DNA of 64,000 nucleotides from Arcticibacter eurypsychrophilus. GTDB taxonomy: Bacteria > Bacteroidota > Bacteroidia > Sphingobacteriales > Sphingobacteriaceae. The notes beneath the pieces are model-generated. The model was not told where the DNA came from, ran no database searches, and saw nothing but the letters and a program-made list of their open reading frames with translations. A program made the position numbers and the translations under genes. The stretch covers positions 1 through 64,000 of the forward strand of contig NZ_MDFN01000010.1 of the NCBI RefSeq assembly GCF_001730525.1, given 5' to 3'. This document shows, piece by piece, positions 57,098 through 64,000 of this stretch; position 1 is the stretch's first letter, and each line of letters starts with the position of its first letter.

Positions 57098-57502
57098 GTT
57101 TTAAGTATACCAATAAGATTTCAATAATGGTCAAATATTATAATTGAACAGAAAAATAAAGAAGTTCAAAATCTGTTTCAGCTTCTAAATTCGATATCCT
57201 GTTTCATGAAAAGAAAAACAACAAAGAATGAGCAGAACAAAAAACTTATAATTGCATGTTGTTTTAAACTGAAGATCGGTAAGTACAACTTTAAAATGGA
57301 ATAGATTTAATTCTGGTCTAATTTCCACCTTATTTTCATCCAGAGCGGAAAAGGTGCGGAGAAGGTGGGTAGGATGTGAAAGGAAGGTGCTGTTTAATTA
57401 TAAGTTAGATTTGAGTGCCCTTATTTCTCTATTAAAATCTAAAATATTAGAATAATTACAACCTAATTAACTATTTTGTGTTGAATTTATAAATTGAAAA
57501 AC
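57098..57502. other. Gene-free interval with purine-rich repeats
   Basis: About 400 bp without a convincing gene. A 32-codon frame starting near 57207 (MKRKTTKNEQNKKLIIACC...) lacks any support. From about 57340 to 57395 the + strand is purine-rich with four copies of AAGGTG (AAAAGGTG, GAAGGTGG, GAAGGTG and related), and CCACCTT at about 57328 can pair with one of them. No TAnnTTTG element was found just before the next gene. Confidence 0.5.
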
Positions 57503-58654
57503 ATGAAGGAAATGCCTATAACAGTTAAAAGATCAATTGAACTACTAGGGGTCTTTTTAATTGTAGCCCTTATTATTCTTGCCAATAATATTATAATGCC
57601 CTTAGTTATGGCATTTTTTATCAGCATTGTATTGCTTCCCCTTTATCGTTTTTTCAAAAGATTAAAATTCCCCAATTCGCTGGCCATCTTCCTTCCAATT
57701 TTAATTATGGCAACGCTGGTGGCACTGATAGGCTGGTTTTTCTCTTCGCAGGTTGGCCGATTAGTATCTGATTTCCCTCAAATTCAAAAGAACGTTTCCT
57801 TGCATCTTAAGTCTATAAGCCTATGGATTAATTCCATAAGTCACTTTTCAACTACCGAGCAACTCACTTTCATTAACGAACAAAGCAATAAACTCCTTAC
57901 CTATGCCGGTGCCTTATTAACAGGTGCAGCAACATCATTATCTTCCACACTTGTCTTTATTGCCCTATTGCCCATTTATGTATTTTTGATGCTTACCTAC
58001 AAAAACCTCCTTCTACGCTTTGTTTTCATGTGGTTCCCTCAAGATGAACATGGTAAAGTTGAGGATGTACTTGGAGAAAGCGAATCAATTATTAAGAGTT
58101 ATTTGATGGGATTATTGATACAGATTACCTATATGACCATTATGTTAGGAGGGATATTGTTGCTTTTAGGCATAAAACATGCACTTTTAATTGGCGTATT
58201 ATTTGCTTTTTTAAATCTGATACCATACGTAGGTGCGTTAATAGGTAATTTAGTTGGCGTAATTTTAACACTAGCTTCATCTCGAGAGCTAACCCCGGTT
58301 CTGATTGTACTCTTTGTTATTGCTTTTGTTCAGTTTTTAGATAACAATATATTGATGCCTAGAATTGTCGGTTCAAAAGTTAAAATTAATGCAATGGCTA
58401 CTATTGTTGGGGTATTGTCAGGAGGAGCAATTGCCGGCATATCCGGCATGTTTCTTTCGCTCCCAATTATTGCTGTGATGAAGATAATATTTGACCGATC
58501 AGAGATATTTAAACCCTGGGGTGTTTTATTGGGGGATGAAAACCCTAAAGAAAGCCCGATGAATAATTCTCGATTGCGAATGAGGTCAGATAATGTACGT
58601 AACGAATTGGAAGTTGAAAATCATACTGTTCCTGGGGATGGACATACTAATTAA
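57503..58654 (+). CDS. AI-2E family transporter (TqsA/YdiK-like permease)
   Basis: 383 residues from the ATG at 57503 (a TTG at 57494 is possible). Eight or so TM helices: early hairpin FLIVALIILANNIIMPLVMAFFISIVLLPLYRFF, a hydrophilic middle, then GLLIQITYMTIMLGGILLLLGIKHALLIGVLFAFLNLIPYVGALIGNLVG, the family signature, and DNNILMPRIVGSKVKINAMATIVGVLSGG. Some members export autoinducer-2; others are Na+/H+ antiporters, so the substrate is open. Polar 40-residue C-terminal tail. Confidence 0.9.
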   Translation: MKEMPITVKRSIELLGVFLIVALIILANNIIMPLVMAFFISIVLLPLYRFFKRLKFPNSLAIFLPILIMATLVALIGWFFSSQVGRLVSDFPQIQKNVSLHLKSISLWINSISHFSTTEQLTFINEQSNKLLTYAGALLTGAATSLSSTLVFIALLPIYVFLMLTYKNLLLRFVFMWFPQDEHGKVEDVLGESESIIKSYLMGLLIQITYMTIMLGGILLLLGIKHALLIGVLFAFLNLIPYVGALIGNLVGVILTLASSRELTPVLIVLFVIAFVQFLDNNILMPRIVGSKVKINAMATIVGVLSGGAIAGISGMFLSLPIIAVMKIIFDRSEIFKPWGVLLGDENPKESPMNNSRLRMRSDNVRNELEVENHTVPGDGHTN

Positions 58655-58744
58655 GGTAGAAGTACAAAAAAAATTAACCTTTCATTATCCAATAACCCAT
58701 ACTGTAAAAACAAAACCTATTAAATGTAGAGGTATGTTTTAATA

Positions 58745-58771
58745 TTGTCTTTCCTTTAATACTTACCTTTG
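58745..58771 (+). promoter_or_regulatory. Promoter upstream of the KAS III gene
   Basis: TTG at 58745-58747, 16-nt spacer and TACCTTTG at 58764-58771, 12 nt before the ATG. Good match to TTG/TAnnTTTG, spacer slightly short. Confidence 0.55.
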
Positions 58772-58783
58772 CCTTTTCAAAAT

Positions 58784-59755
58784 ATGATAAAAGCAAAGAT
58801 TAGTTCCTTCAGTTCTTATGCTCCGGATAATATTGTACACAATAACTATTTTGAAACCATTGTGGACACTTCTGATGAATGGATTCAATCAAGAACCGGA
58901 GTTATTCAAAGACGCTTTGCTTCTGCAGATGAGTTTACCAGCGACTTATGTGTTAAAGCTGCACTCAATTTAATTAAGGAAAATCCATCCATTACGCTAA
59001 TTGATGTGGATTTCATCATTGTATCCACCACAACACCTGATCATACCATACCCAGCGTAGCCAGCAAATTGCAACATCAGCTCCAAATTAATGATGCTGG
59101 TGCAATAGACCTTTCATCCGCTTGCGCAGGTTTCGTTTACGGATTAATAGTCGCAAAAAGTTTAATTAGTTCAGGTACCTGCAGCAAAGTCCTGGTATTT
59201 GGAGCAGACACCCTATCAAAAATAATTGATTTTAAAGACCGGAGCACCTGTATTCTATTCGGCGATGGTGCAGGAGTAGCTCTTGTTGAAGCCTCAACAG
59301 AAGAAAACATAAAGGAATCTATATTCGGAACTGATGGAAGTGGAGGGCAACACCTGTATCGATCTACCCTTTCCTCCATGATCAATGAAACGCCAATTTT
59401 AGCGGACAGCAAAAGTCATCAAAGTGGCAGAATTGTATTTAAATGGGCCGTTCAGACTGCCTCAAATACCATCTTAAGGTTACTAATTAAGAACAAGATA
59501 ACACTAGCACAAATAGATCGCATCATTCTTCATAGTGCAAATCTACGCATCATAGAGGCCGTATCCAGACAGATCGGTTATCCCCTTGAGAAGATGCCAC
59601 AAAGCATTGAATACTTTGGTAACACCTCTTCAGCCTCGATACCCATTGCTATGCACCAAGCGTATTTGAAAGGTGTAATAAAAAAAGGGGATTGCATTTT
59701 ACTTGTAGGTTTTGGAGGAGGCTTTAGTTTTGCAGGCACATTAATAACACTCTAA
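58784..59755 (+). CDS. 3-oxoacyl-ACP synthase III (FabH-like)
   Basis: 323 residues. Thiolase-fold KAS III with catalytic Cys in DLSSACAGFVYGL, His in RIILHSANLRII and Asn in YFGNTSSASIP. Start-type motif TSDEWIQSRTGVIQRRFA and GDGAGVALVEA are typical of FabH. ATG at 58784 preferred over a TTG at 58769. Stands alone rather than beside fabD, plsX or acpP, so it may be a second, specialised KAS III (for example for branched or secondary-metabolite lipids) instead of the housekeeping enzyme; that is inference. Confidence 0.9.
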   Translation: MIKAKISSFSSYAPDNIVHNNYFETIVDTSDEWIQSRTGVIQRRFASADEFTSDLCVKAALNLIKENPSITLIDVDFIIVSTTTPDHTIPSVASKLQHQLQINDAGAIDLSSACAGFVYGLIVAKSLISSGTCSKVLVFGADTLSKIIDFKDRSTCILFGDGAGVALVEASTEENIKESIFGTDGSGGQHLYRSTLSSMINETPILADSKSHQSGRIVFKWAVQTASNTILRLLIKNKITLAQIDRIILHSANLRIIEAVSRQIGYPLEKMPQSIEYFGNTSSASIPIAMHQAYLKGVIKKGDCILLVGFGGGFSFAGTLITL

Positions 59756-60021
59756 AAGAAAGACAGAGAAAGCCTGGCGGTATTGTCTGTCTGCCCGTAA
59801 TAACAATGCTTTAATTAATCACAAATCTTTATTTAATCACAAATAAAAAATCAGAATCAGCTTCAACCTCTTCGGTTACTATCTGATCTTCTACCAAAAA
59901 AGGAGTAACCCTTAAACTCATCAACGCCAGCTGTAAGACTCGAATTAATATCTGTTATTATGAGGCAAATTCGGCCCAATTACCATCGCAATAAATAAAC
60001 GATCATACGCTACTGTTGCTT

Positions 60022-61677
60022 TTAAAGTTTACTAAAATATAATGATTTCAATGTTTTATCATGATCATATATATCTTCAAAAAAACGTACCCGACCATTT
60101 GCATCAGCTGAAGCTGTAAAATACACCAGGTAAACGGGTAACTTCTCGTTCAAAGGCACATATCGTTCCTTTTTCTTTTTTATCTGCTCCTCAATTCTAG
60201 CCTTATCCCAACCTTTAACATTCCGCAATAGGTAAACAGCCAGATCCATTGGCCGCTCTACCCGCACACAGCCATGACTAAAGTCGCGCTTTGATTGATT
60301 AAACAGCTCATCACCAGGTGTATCATGAAGATAAATGTTCAGGGAATTTGGAAAGATGAATTTTACATTACCCAAGTCATTTTGAGGACCAGGTTTACGA
60401 CGAACCAAATATTTAAAGCTTGATGTACCTGCAGAAGACCAGTTTACATTTTTAGGATCTACTACTGTATTGCTCCCTCTAATTACCACTTCCATATCCT
60501 TTGATGCCAGATAACCGGGATTTCTTGCTGCTTGAGGAGCCACTTCCTTCTTAAGAATTCCAGGAGGAATATTCCAATAGGGAGCAATTACGACATCTTC
60601 CATTTTATCATTGAATATAGGCGTTGAATGAAGCGTTTTGCCTACAATTACTTTCATGGTCATCTTATCCTGCCCCTTTTCATATACATGAAGCCTAAAC
60701 TCAGGTATATTAACAATAAGATAATCAGGCTCAAAGCTTTGAGGAATCCATCTCCATCGCTCCATATTAATAACAATCTGTTTAATCCGGTCTTCAACGG
60801 GAATATTTAAAGTCTCTATAGTCTTTTTATCTAATCTTCCACTAACAACTAGTCCATTCAAACTTTGAAATTGCTTTAACGCTGACTTTAAATTTTTTGA
60901 AAAAGTGGTACTATCACTGGCCAGCATGGTACTATCCTTTACTAAATAACCCGCAAGCCTTCGATTTAAAAGAGGAACAACTGCAGAAGATTTTCCTTCC
61001 TGAACAGTTGAGCCAACAGGTATTTTTGGCCATCCACCCGCACTTTGTACCTCACGGTAATTAGCAAGAGCCTTTTTTAAATTAGCATATTCAACATGAT
61101 TCGGCTTAAAATACAAATCATCATCTCTGTTCTCCTCTAACATGGATTTTAGGGAAAGATCAAGTTTCATTTTGTTTAGCTTAATGTCCCAATCCGCCTT
61201 CCGGCTTTCCCTAGGTGCAAGCAAACCACGATAATAATCAGCAGCCCAATTAAAGTAAGTAGCAGACAAAGCAAGATCGATTTGCTTTTCCAATGAGTCT
61301 CTTAACTCCTTATCTTTCAAAGATCCCTTAAATTGGTTTATTAATCCGCGCAGGTCTACTACCTGATAATCTTTAGGATCAAGTCCTTCCTCAGCAGATT
61401 TATCTATAATTTGAATTAATTTAGATGCTTGAGGCACCAATTCATCATTTTTAAACCAACCAAGCTGATATGACCTCGCTTTATAAAATGACTTAGCCCA
61501 ACCTAATTGATTTTTAAACTTGGGTTCTGCATTCATATAGGTAACAATATAGGTGCTATCCAGAGCAGTCTTTTCAGCAGACTTACGTTTATTACACCCT
61601 GTTGCCAAAAAGAAAAGCAATAACGATGAAGCCAAATAAAAAACATTAGATCTTGATATAAAAGAAATTTTTATCAT
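60022..61677 (-). CDS. L,D-transpeptidase lipoprotein (YcbB/LdtD-like)
   Basis: 551 residues from the ATG at 61677; in-frame starts further upstream give a non-signal extension, while MIKISFISRSNVFYLASS leads to a lipobox (LATGC). A large N-terminal scaffold of LdtD/YcbB type, a peptidoglycan-binding helix set (LKSALKQFQSLNGLVVSGRLDKKTIETLN), and the YkuD catalytic domain: YLIVNIPEFRLHVYEKG, HDTPGDELFNQSKRDFSHGCVRVE with catalytic Cys and His. It makes 3-3 peptidoglycan cross-links or anchors proteins to the wall. Downstream in the same direction from ccmB. Confidence 0.92.
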   Translation of the reverse strand: MIKISFISRSNVFYLASSLLLFFLATGCNKRKSAEKTALDSTYIVTYMNAEPKFKNQLGWAKSFYKARSYQLGWFKNDELVPQASKLIQIIDKSAEEGLDPKDYQVVDLRGLINQFKGSLKDKELRDSLEKQIDLALSATYFNWAADYYRGLLAPRESRKADWDIKLNKMKLDLSLKSMLEENRDDDLYFKPNHVEYANLKKALANYREVQSAGGWPKIPVGSTVQEGKSSAVVPLLNRRLAGYLVKDSTMLASDSTTFSKNLKSALKQFQSLNGLVVSGRLDKKTIETLNIPVEDRIKQIVINMERWRWIPQSFEPDYLIVNIPEFRLHVYEKGQDKMTMKVIVGKTLHSTPIFNDKMEDVVIAPYWNIPPGILKKEVAPQAARNPGYLASKDMEVVIRGSNTVVDPKNVNWSSAGTSSFKYLVRRKPGPQNDLGNVKFIFPNSLNIYLHDTPGDELFNQSKRDFSHGCVRVERPMDLAVYLLRNVKGWDKARIEEQIKKKKERYVPLNEKLPVYLVYFTASADANGRVRFFEDIYDHDKTLKSLYFSKL

Positions 61678-61748
61678 TGTATGTGTTTTACTAGTAACCA
61701 TAAAAGCAATGCTTAGTTTGATATCCTGCAAGGAATTCTAGGCGCTTA

Positions 61749-62408
61749 TTAGTCCTTCCAAAGGAAAGGAAAAAGCAACAAGGAGACCGTAATTATAATA
61801 ATATTTATAGCAGCTAGAACACCCATTTCATTATAACTCACACTCCTATCCAATCCATCCATCGCATTCTTTGAAAACTTAATTAATACCATCAGCAATG
61901 GTATAATTATGGGGAAACTCAATATGGCCATTAATGCGCTGCTATTACCTGTTTTAGAGGATATCCCCGATATCATAGTAAAAACTGATGCAAAACTGAT
62001 GCTGCCAATTACAACGGACAAGAGATAATACCAGGGATCACCAATAGGATTACTAAAAACCAAGGTATAAAAGATGATAGCAATCAACGACAGCAACAAC
62101 ATCAGTAAGATATTATAGATTATTTTGGATAAGATTACTGCCCTGGCACTCGTTATGGTATAATAATACAATTGCCTGCCTGAATTCTCCTGTGAAAAAC
62201 TTTTTGAAATAGCATTTACCGAAGCAAACAACATAATGATCCAGAATAAAGCATTCCACGTTACCGGATTAATCTGCTTGAATGACAGGTAACATACAAA
62301 TATGGTTGATACTACATATAACAGTATGCCATTCAATGCATATTTCGAACGCCATTCCAATACGATCTCTTTCCTGATAAGAAATCCCACATGTCCCAGT
62401 AAATCCAT
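61749..62408 (-). CDS. ccmB: Heme exporter protein CcmB
   Basis: 219 residues, six TM helices. Channel partner of the CcmA ATPase in cytochrome c maturation. Family-typical N-terminus GFLIRKEIVLEWRSKYALNGILLYV and FSQENSGRQLYYYTITSARAVILSKIIYN. ccmA, ccmC and ccmD are not in the window. Divergent from the alkyltransferase gene by 45 bp. Confidence 0.92.
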   Translation of the reverse strand: MDLLGHVGFLIRKEIVLEWRSKYALNGILLYVVSTIFVCYLSFKQINPVTWNALFWIIMLFASVNAISKSFSQENSGRQLYYYTITSARAVILSKIIYNILLMLLLSLIAIIFYTLVFSNPIGDPWYYLLSVVIGSISFASVFTMISGISSKTGNSSALMAILSFPIIIPLLMVLIKFSKNAMDGLDRSVSYNEMGVLAAINIIIITVSLLLFPFLWKD

Positions 62409-62453
62409 AACACAAAGATAACCTTCTTCCTTCTGAAATACTTATATTCGTGT

Positions 62454-63248
62454 ATGGAGCCACAGTTTTCATCCACAATAAAAAGTCCACTTGGAGATAT
62501 CGCTATTTATGCTACAGAAACGGCTGTTTATGAAATTAAATTTTTAGAAGACAGGAAAATAATTCTTGAAAACAGCACTAAAATTGGTTCTCTTCAAAAC
62601 GGTATAGCAGCACAAGAAAACAAAAAAGATGATGTAAATATTCTGGATAATAGTAAGGCAATACCTAAAAAGGCTACTGATGAAATTCGTTTTCTTGAAG
62701 ATCATACAGGAGTAGCAGAACGTTCTACAAAAAGAATAGGTTCCATTGATGACAGGCAAGCAGGATCAAAAAACATCAATAATGAAATAAGTATCCTGGA
62801 GGATAATAATCCAATACTTGAAATATTTAACAGTAAAGGTGGTGCATCAACGGATCGTAACCCAATTCCAGAAAACACCAATACAGTAATAGAACTTTGC
62901 AAATCACAGTTAAACGCCTATTTCAATGGCGACAGCTTATCATTTGACTTTCCTATGTTACCTCAGGGCACTCCCTTTCAACAACGGGTTTGGACTAATC
63001 TTTGCGAGATACCTGCAGGAACTCCTATCAGCTATGCCCGACTATCAACACTCATGAAACAACCATTAGCCATCAGGGCGATAGCAAATGCAAATGCAAG
63101 GAATAAACTAGCTATAGTCATTCCTTGCCATCGTGTTATTGGAAGTTCAGGTGATCTTGTTGGTTATGCCGGTGGACTTTGGCGTAAGAAGTGGCTCCTT
63201 GAACATGAAGCTAAAGTCACCAAACAAGGACAAACTCTGTTATTTTAA
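62454..63248 (+). CDS. ogt: O6-alkylguanine-DNA alkyltransferase with 34-residue repeat insertion
   Basis: 264 residues where a normal Ogt has about 165-180. Catalytic part intact: PQGTPFQQRVWTNLCEIPAGTPISYARLSTLM, IVIPCHRVIGSSGDLVGYAGGLWRKKWLLEHE with acceptor Cys in PCHR. The N-terminal strand SSTIKSPLGDIAIYATETAVYEI is followed by residues 27-143, an insertion of four related units: 27-60, 61-76 (short), 77-110 and 111-143. They share EI(K/R/S)(F)LED, (E)(N/R)STK and (I)GS. Suicide repair of O6-alkylguanine is expected to persist; the insertion is predicted to be a surface loop. Probably an in-frame repeat expansion. Confidence 0.9.
   Translation: MEPQFSSTIKSPLGDIAIYATETAVYEIKFLEDRKIILENSTKIGSLQNGIAAQENKKDDVNILDNSKAIPKKATDEIRFLEDHTGVAERSTKRIGSIDDRQAGSKNINNEISILEDNNPILEIFNSKGGASTDRNPIPENTNTVIELCKSQLNAYFNGDSLSFDFPMLPQGTPFQQRVWTNLCEIPAGTPISYARLSTLMKQPLAIRAIANANARNKLAIVIPCHRVIGSSGDLVGYAGGLWRKKWLLEHEAKVTKQGQTLLF
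62532..62882 (+). repeat. 34-codon degenerate tandem repeat inside ogt
   Basis: Units start at 62532, 62634 (short, 16 codons), 62682 and 62784; unit length about 34 codons (102 bp). Repeat core EI-(x)2-LED-(x)n-STK. Similarity is visible in both DNA and protein, and more diverged in the third unit. Lengths are multiples of three, so the frame is kept. Confidence 0.7.
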
Positions 63249-63649
63249 ATTTTCTTCTTTCTTGATGAACCAGAGGCGATCATTACAACAGAACCGAGGG
63301 CTAATAGTGCCCATCCCAACCATTTATAATGAACAAGGCCTACGGCTACCCGGCTTAGGCTTTTAAGGGGAATAAAACTAAATGAGTCATTTACTTTAAA
63401 ATATACAGCGGAAAGGGTTAAAAGCACCAGAACCAATTCTGCCCAACCTGCAAACTTCAATAATCCATTACGCCCGGATAAAGAAGCAAATACCCCAATA
63501 GCCGCAATAATTAATACGACGGTTGCTAAACCAGAATGCAGATCCAGGTAATTCCAGTTACCTATTACTGGAATATGAACTAAAGGGCTCAATGCTCCTG
63601 CAATAACAAGGAATGAACCACAAAGACCGAAATAATTTTTAGATTTCAT
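63245..63649 (-). CDS. Small four-TM membrane protein
   Basis: 134 residues: TM1 YFGLCGSFLVIAGALSPLVH, TM2 ATVVLIIAAIGVFASL, TM3 FAGWAELVLVLLTLSAVYF, TM4 WLGWALLALGSVVMIASG, and a basic C-terminus SSRKKKI. No family recognised. It overlaps the end of ogt by 4 bp (convergent). Twenty-four bp separate it from gldC upstream, so it may share a transcript with gldC. Confidence 0.75.
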   Translation of the reverse strand: MKSKNYFGLCGSFLVIAGALSPLVHIPVIGNWNYLDLHSGLATVVLIIAAIGVFASLSGRNGLLKFAGWAELVLVLLTLSAVYFKVNDSFSFIPLKSLSRVAVGLVHYKWLGWALLALGSVVMIASGSSRKKKI

Positions 63650-63673
63650 GATAACGTTTAAAACTCAACAAAC

Positions 63674-64000
63674 CTATTGTTTAATCTCCATTTTCTCTGC
63701 AAAATGTGCACAGTAATCCCGGAGATCTTCAACAATATTCGTCTCTCCTGTAGCCCTGAGAAAGCTATCGGCCATCGTCTGCAATGTCTCATAGAAAAAG
63801 CGTTTCATCTCATCTACGGGCATCTCTTTGGTCCATAAATCAATCCGCAATGCATTTTTGTAATTATGATCCCACAAGGAAAGCATCATCGCTTTTGCTG
63901 CTAACCGTTCCTGAGTTTCTGCATCTGTAGATTCCCAGGTTATATTTTCAGGCACATTATTGTCGTCTAACTCTACCGTGATTTTAATTTCTGCTTTTTT
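63674..64000 (-). CDS. gldC: Gliding motility protein GldC (5' end cut by window edge)
   Basis: The ORF reads without a stop to the right edge and begins there as KKAEIKITVELDDNNVPENITW. A shorter GTG start at 63955 is not right because the family N-terminus lies upstream of it; the true start codon is probably one codon beyond position 64000. The recognised body follows: ESTDAETQERLAAKAMMLSLWDHNYKNALRIDLWTKEMPVDEMKRFF. GldC is a small cytoplasmic accessory protein of the Bacteroidota gliding/type IX secretion system. Its presence supports the phylum assignment. Confidence 0.93.
   Translation of the reverse strand, partial: KKAEIKITVELDDNNVPENITWESTDAETQERLAAKAMMLSLWDHNYKNALRIDLWTKEMPVDEMKRFFYETLQTMADSFLRATGETNIVEDLRDYCAHFAEKMEIKQ

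Noticed and set aside
57207-57305. 32-codon ORF before the AI-2E gene
   Set aside because: No homology, no promoter element and no ribosome binding site.
63674-63955. GldC starting at the GTG at 63955
   Set aside because: In-frame codons from 64000 inward read KKAEIKITVELDDNN, the usual N-terminus, so the gene continues off the edge.

Overview
The window reads as ordinary chromosome of a low-GC member of the Bacteroidota, most likely a Sphingobacteriaceae-like organism (Pedobacter/Solitalea type). The reasons are a gliding-motility gldC at the right edge, DUF4290, DUF1003, DUF2231 and PA2169-type families, a very large set of hybrid histidine kinases, -7 promoter elements of the TAnnTTTG type, weak Shine-Dalgarno sites and a short AMP nucleosidase. 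No phage, insertion sequence, CRISPR array or rRNA was seen. The genus is inference.

Layout. 0.2-6.1 kb (+): a TPR/DHp signalling protein, a PcrA/UvrD helicase, a DUF4290 gene and murA, closed by a strong hairpin. 6.3-12.2 kb (-): a CBS-domain cystathionine beta-synthase-like enzyme, AMP nucleosidase, and the proteostasis block tig-clpP-clpX preceded by tRNA-Leu(UAG). 12.3-23 kb is a signalling island: a minus-strand operon (three-REC hybrid kinase, CheR, truncated CheB, REC-HK-REC hybrid kinase), a PA2169-family protein, and a tail-to-tail pair of a sigma-54 activator response regulator and a hybrid kinase with an HPt domain. 23-29.9 kb: exonuclease/GIY-YIG protein, RRM protein, LOG-family protein, recR, SDR, DUF1003 and a tandem AcvB/VirJ hydrolase. 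30.2-32.5 kb: a MacB/FtsX-type permease.

32.6-36.5 kb: trpDFBA behind what looks like a complete transcription attenuator with a 17-residue leader peptide containing Trp-Leu-Trp. trpE, trpG and trpC are not in this window. 36.6-40.6 kb: a five-gene redox-looking module (DUF2231, OmpR-type regulator, sensor kinase, rubrerythrin-like lipoprotein, second DUF2231). An almost identical 18-bp direct-repeat motif precedes both its first gene and the rubrerythrin gene, which suggests a small self-controlled regulon. 40.7-50 kb: Ca2+-type P-ATPase, RecQ, secreted PD40/amidohydrolase and secreted C1 peptidase.

50-64 kb: mazG, an ECF sigma factor with an overlapping membrane/barrel partner, a LolC/E-type permease, fmt, a membrane-anchored MutS-like ATPase, an AI-2E transporter, a KAS III enzyme, an L,D-transpeptidase lipoprotein, ccmB, an O6-alkylguanine transferase with a 34-residue repeat expansion, a small membrane protein and gldC cut by the window edge.

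The most interesting signals are the trp attenuator, the CTTAAG-repeat redox regulon, the expanded Ogt, the truncated cheB in a CheR-hybrid-kinase operon, MurA with Asp in place of the fosfomycin-target Cys, and a 20-bp perfect inverted repeat holding four copies of one half-site. All functional calls rest on reading the sequence; no database search was run.
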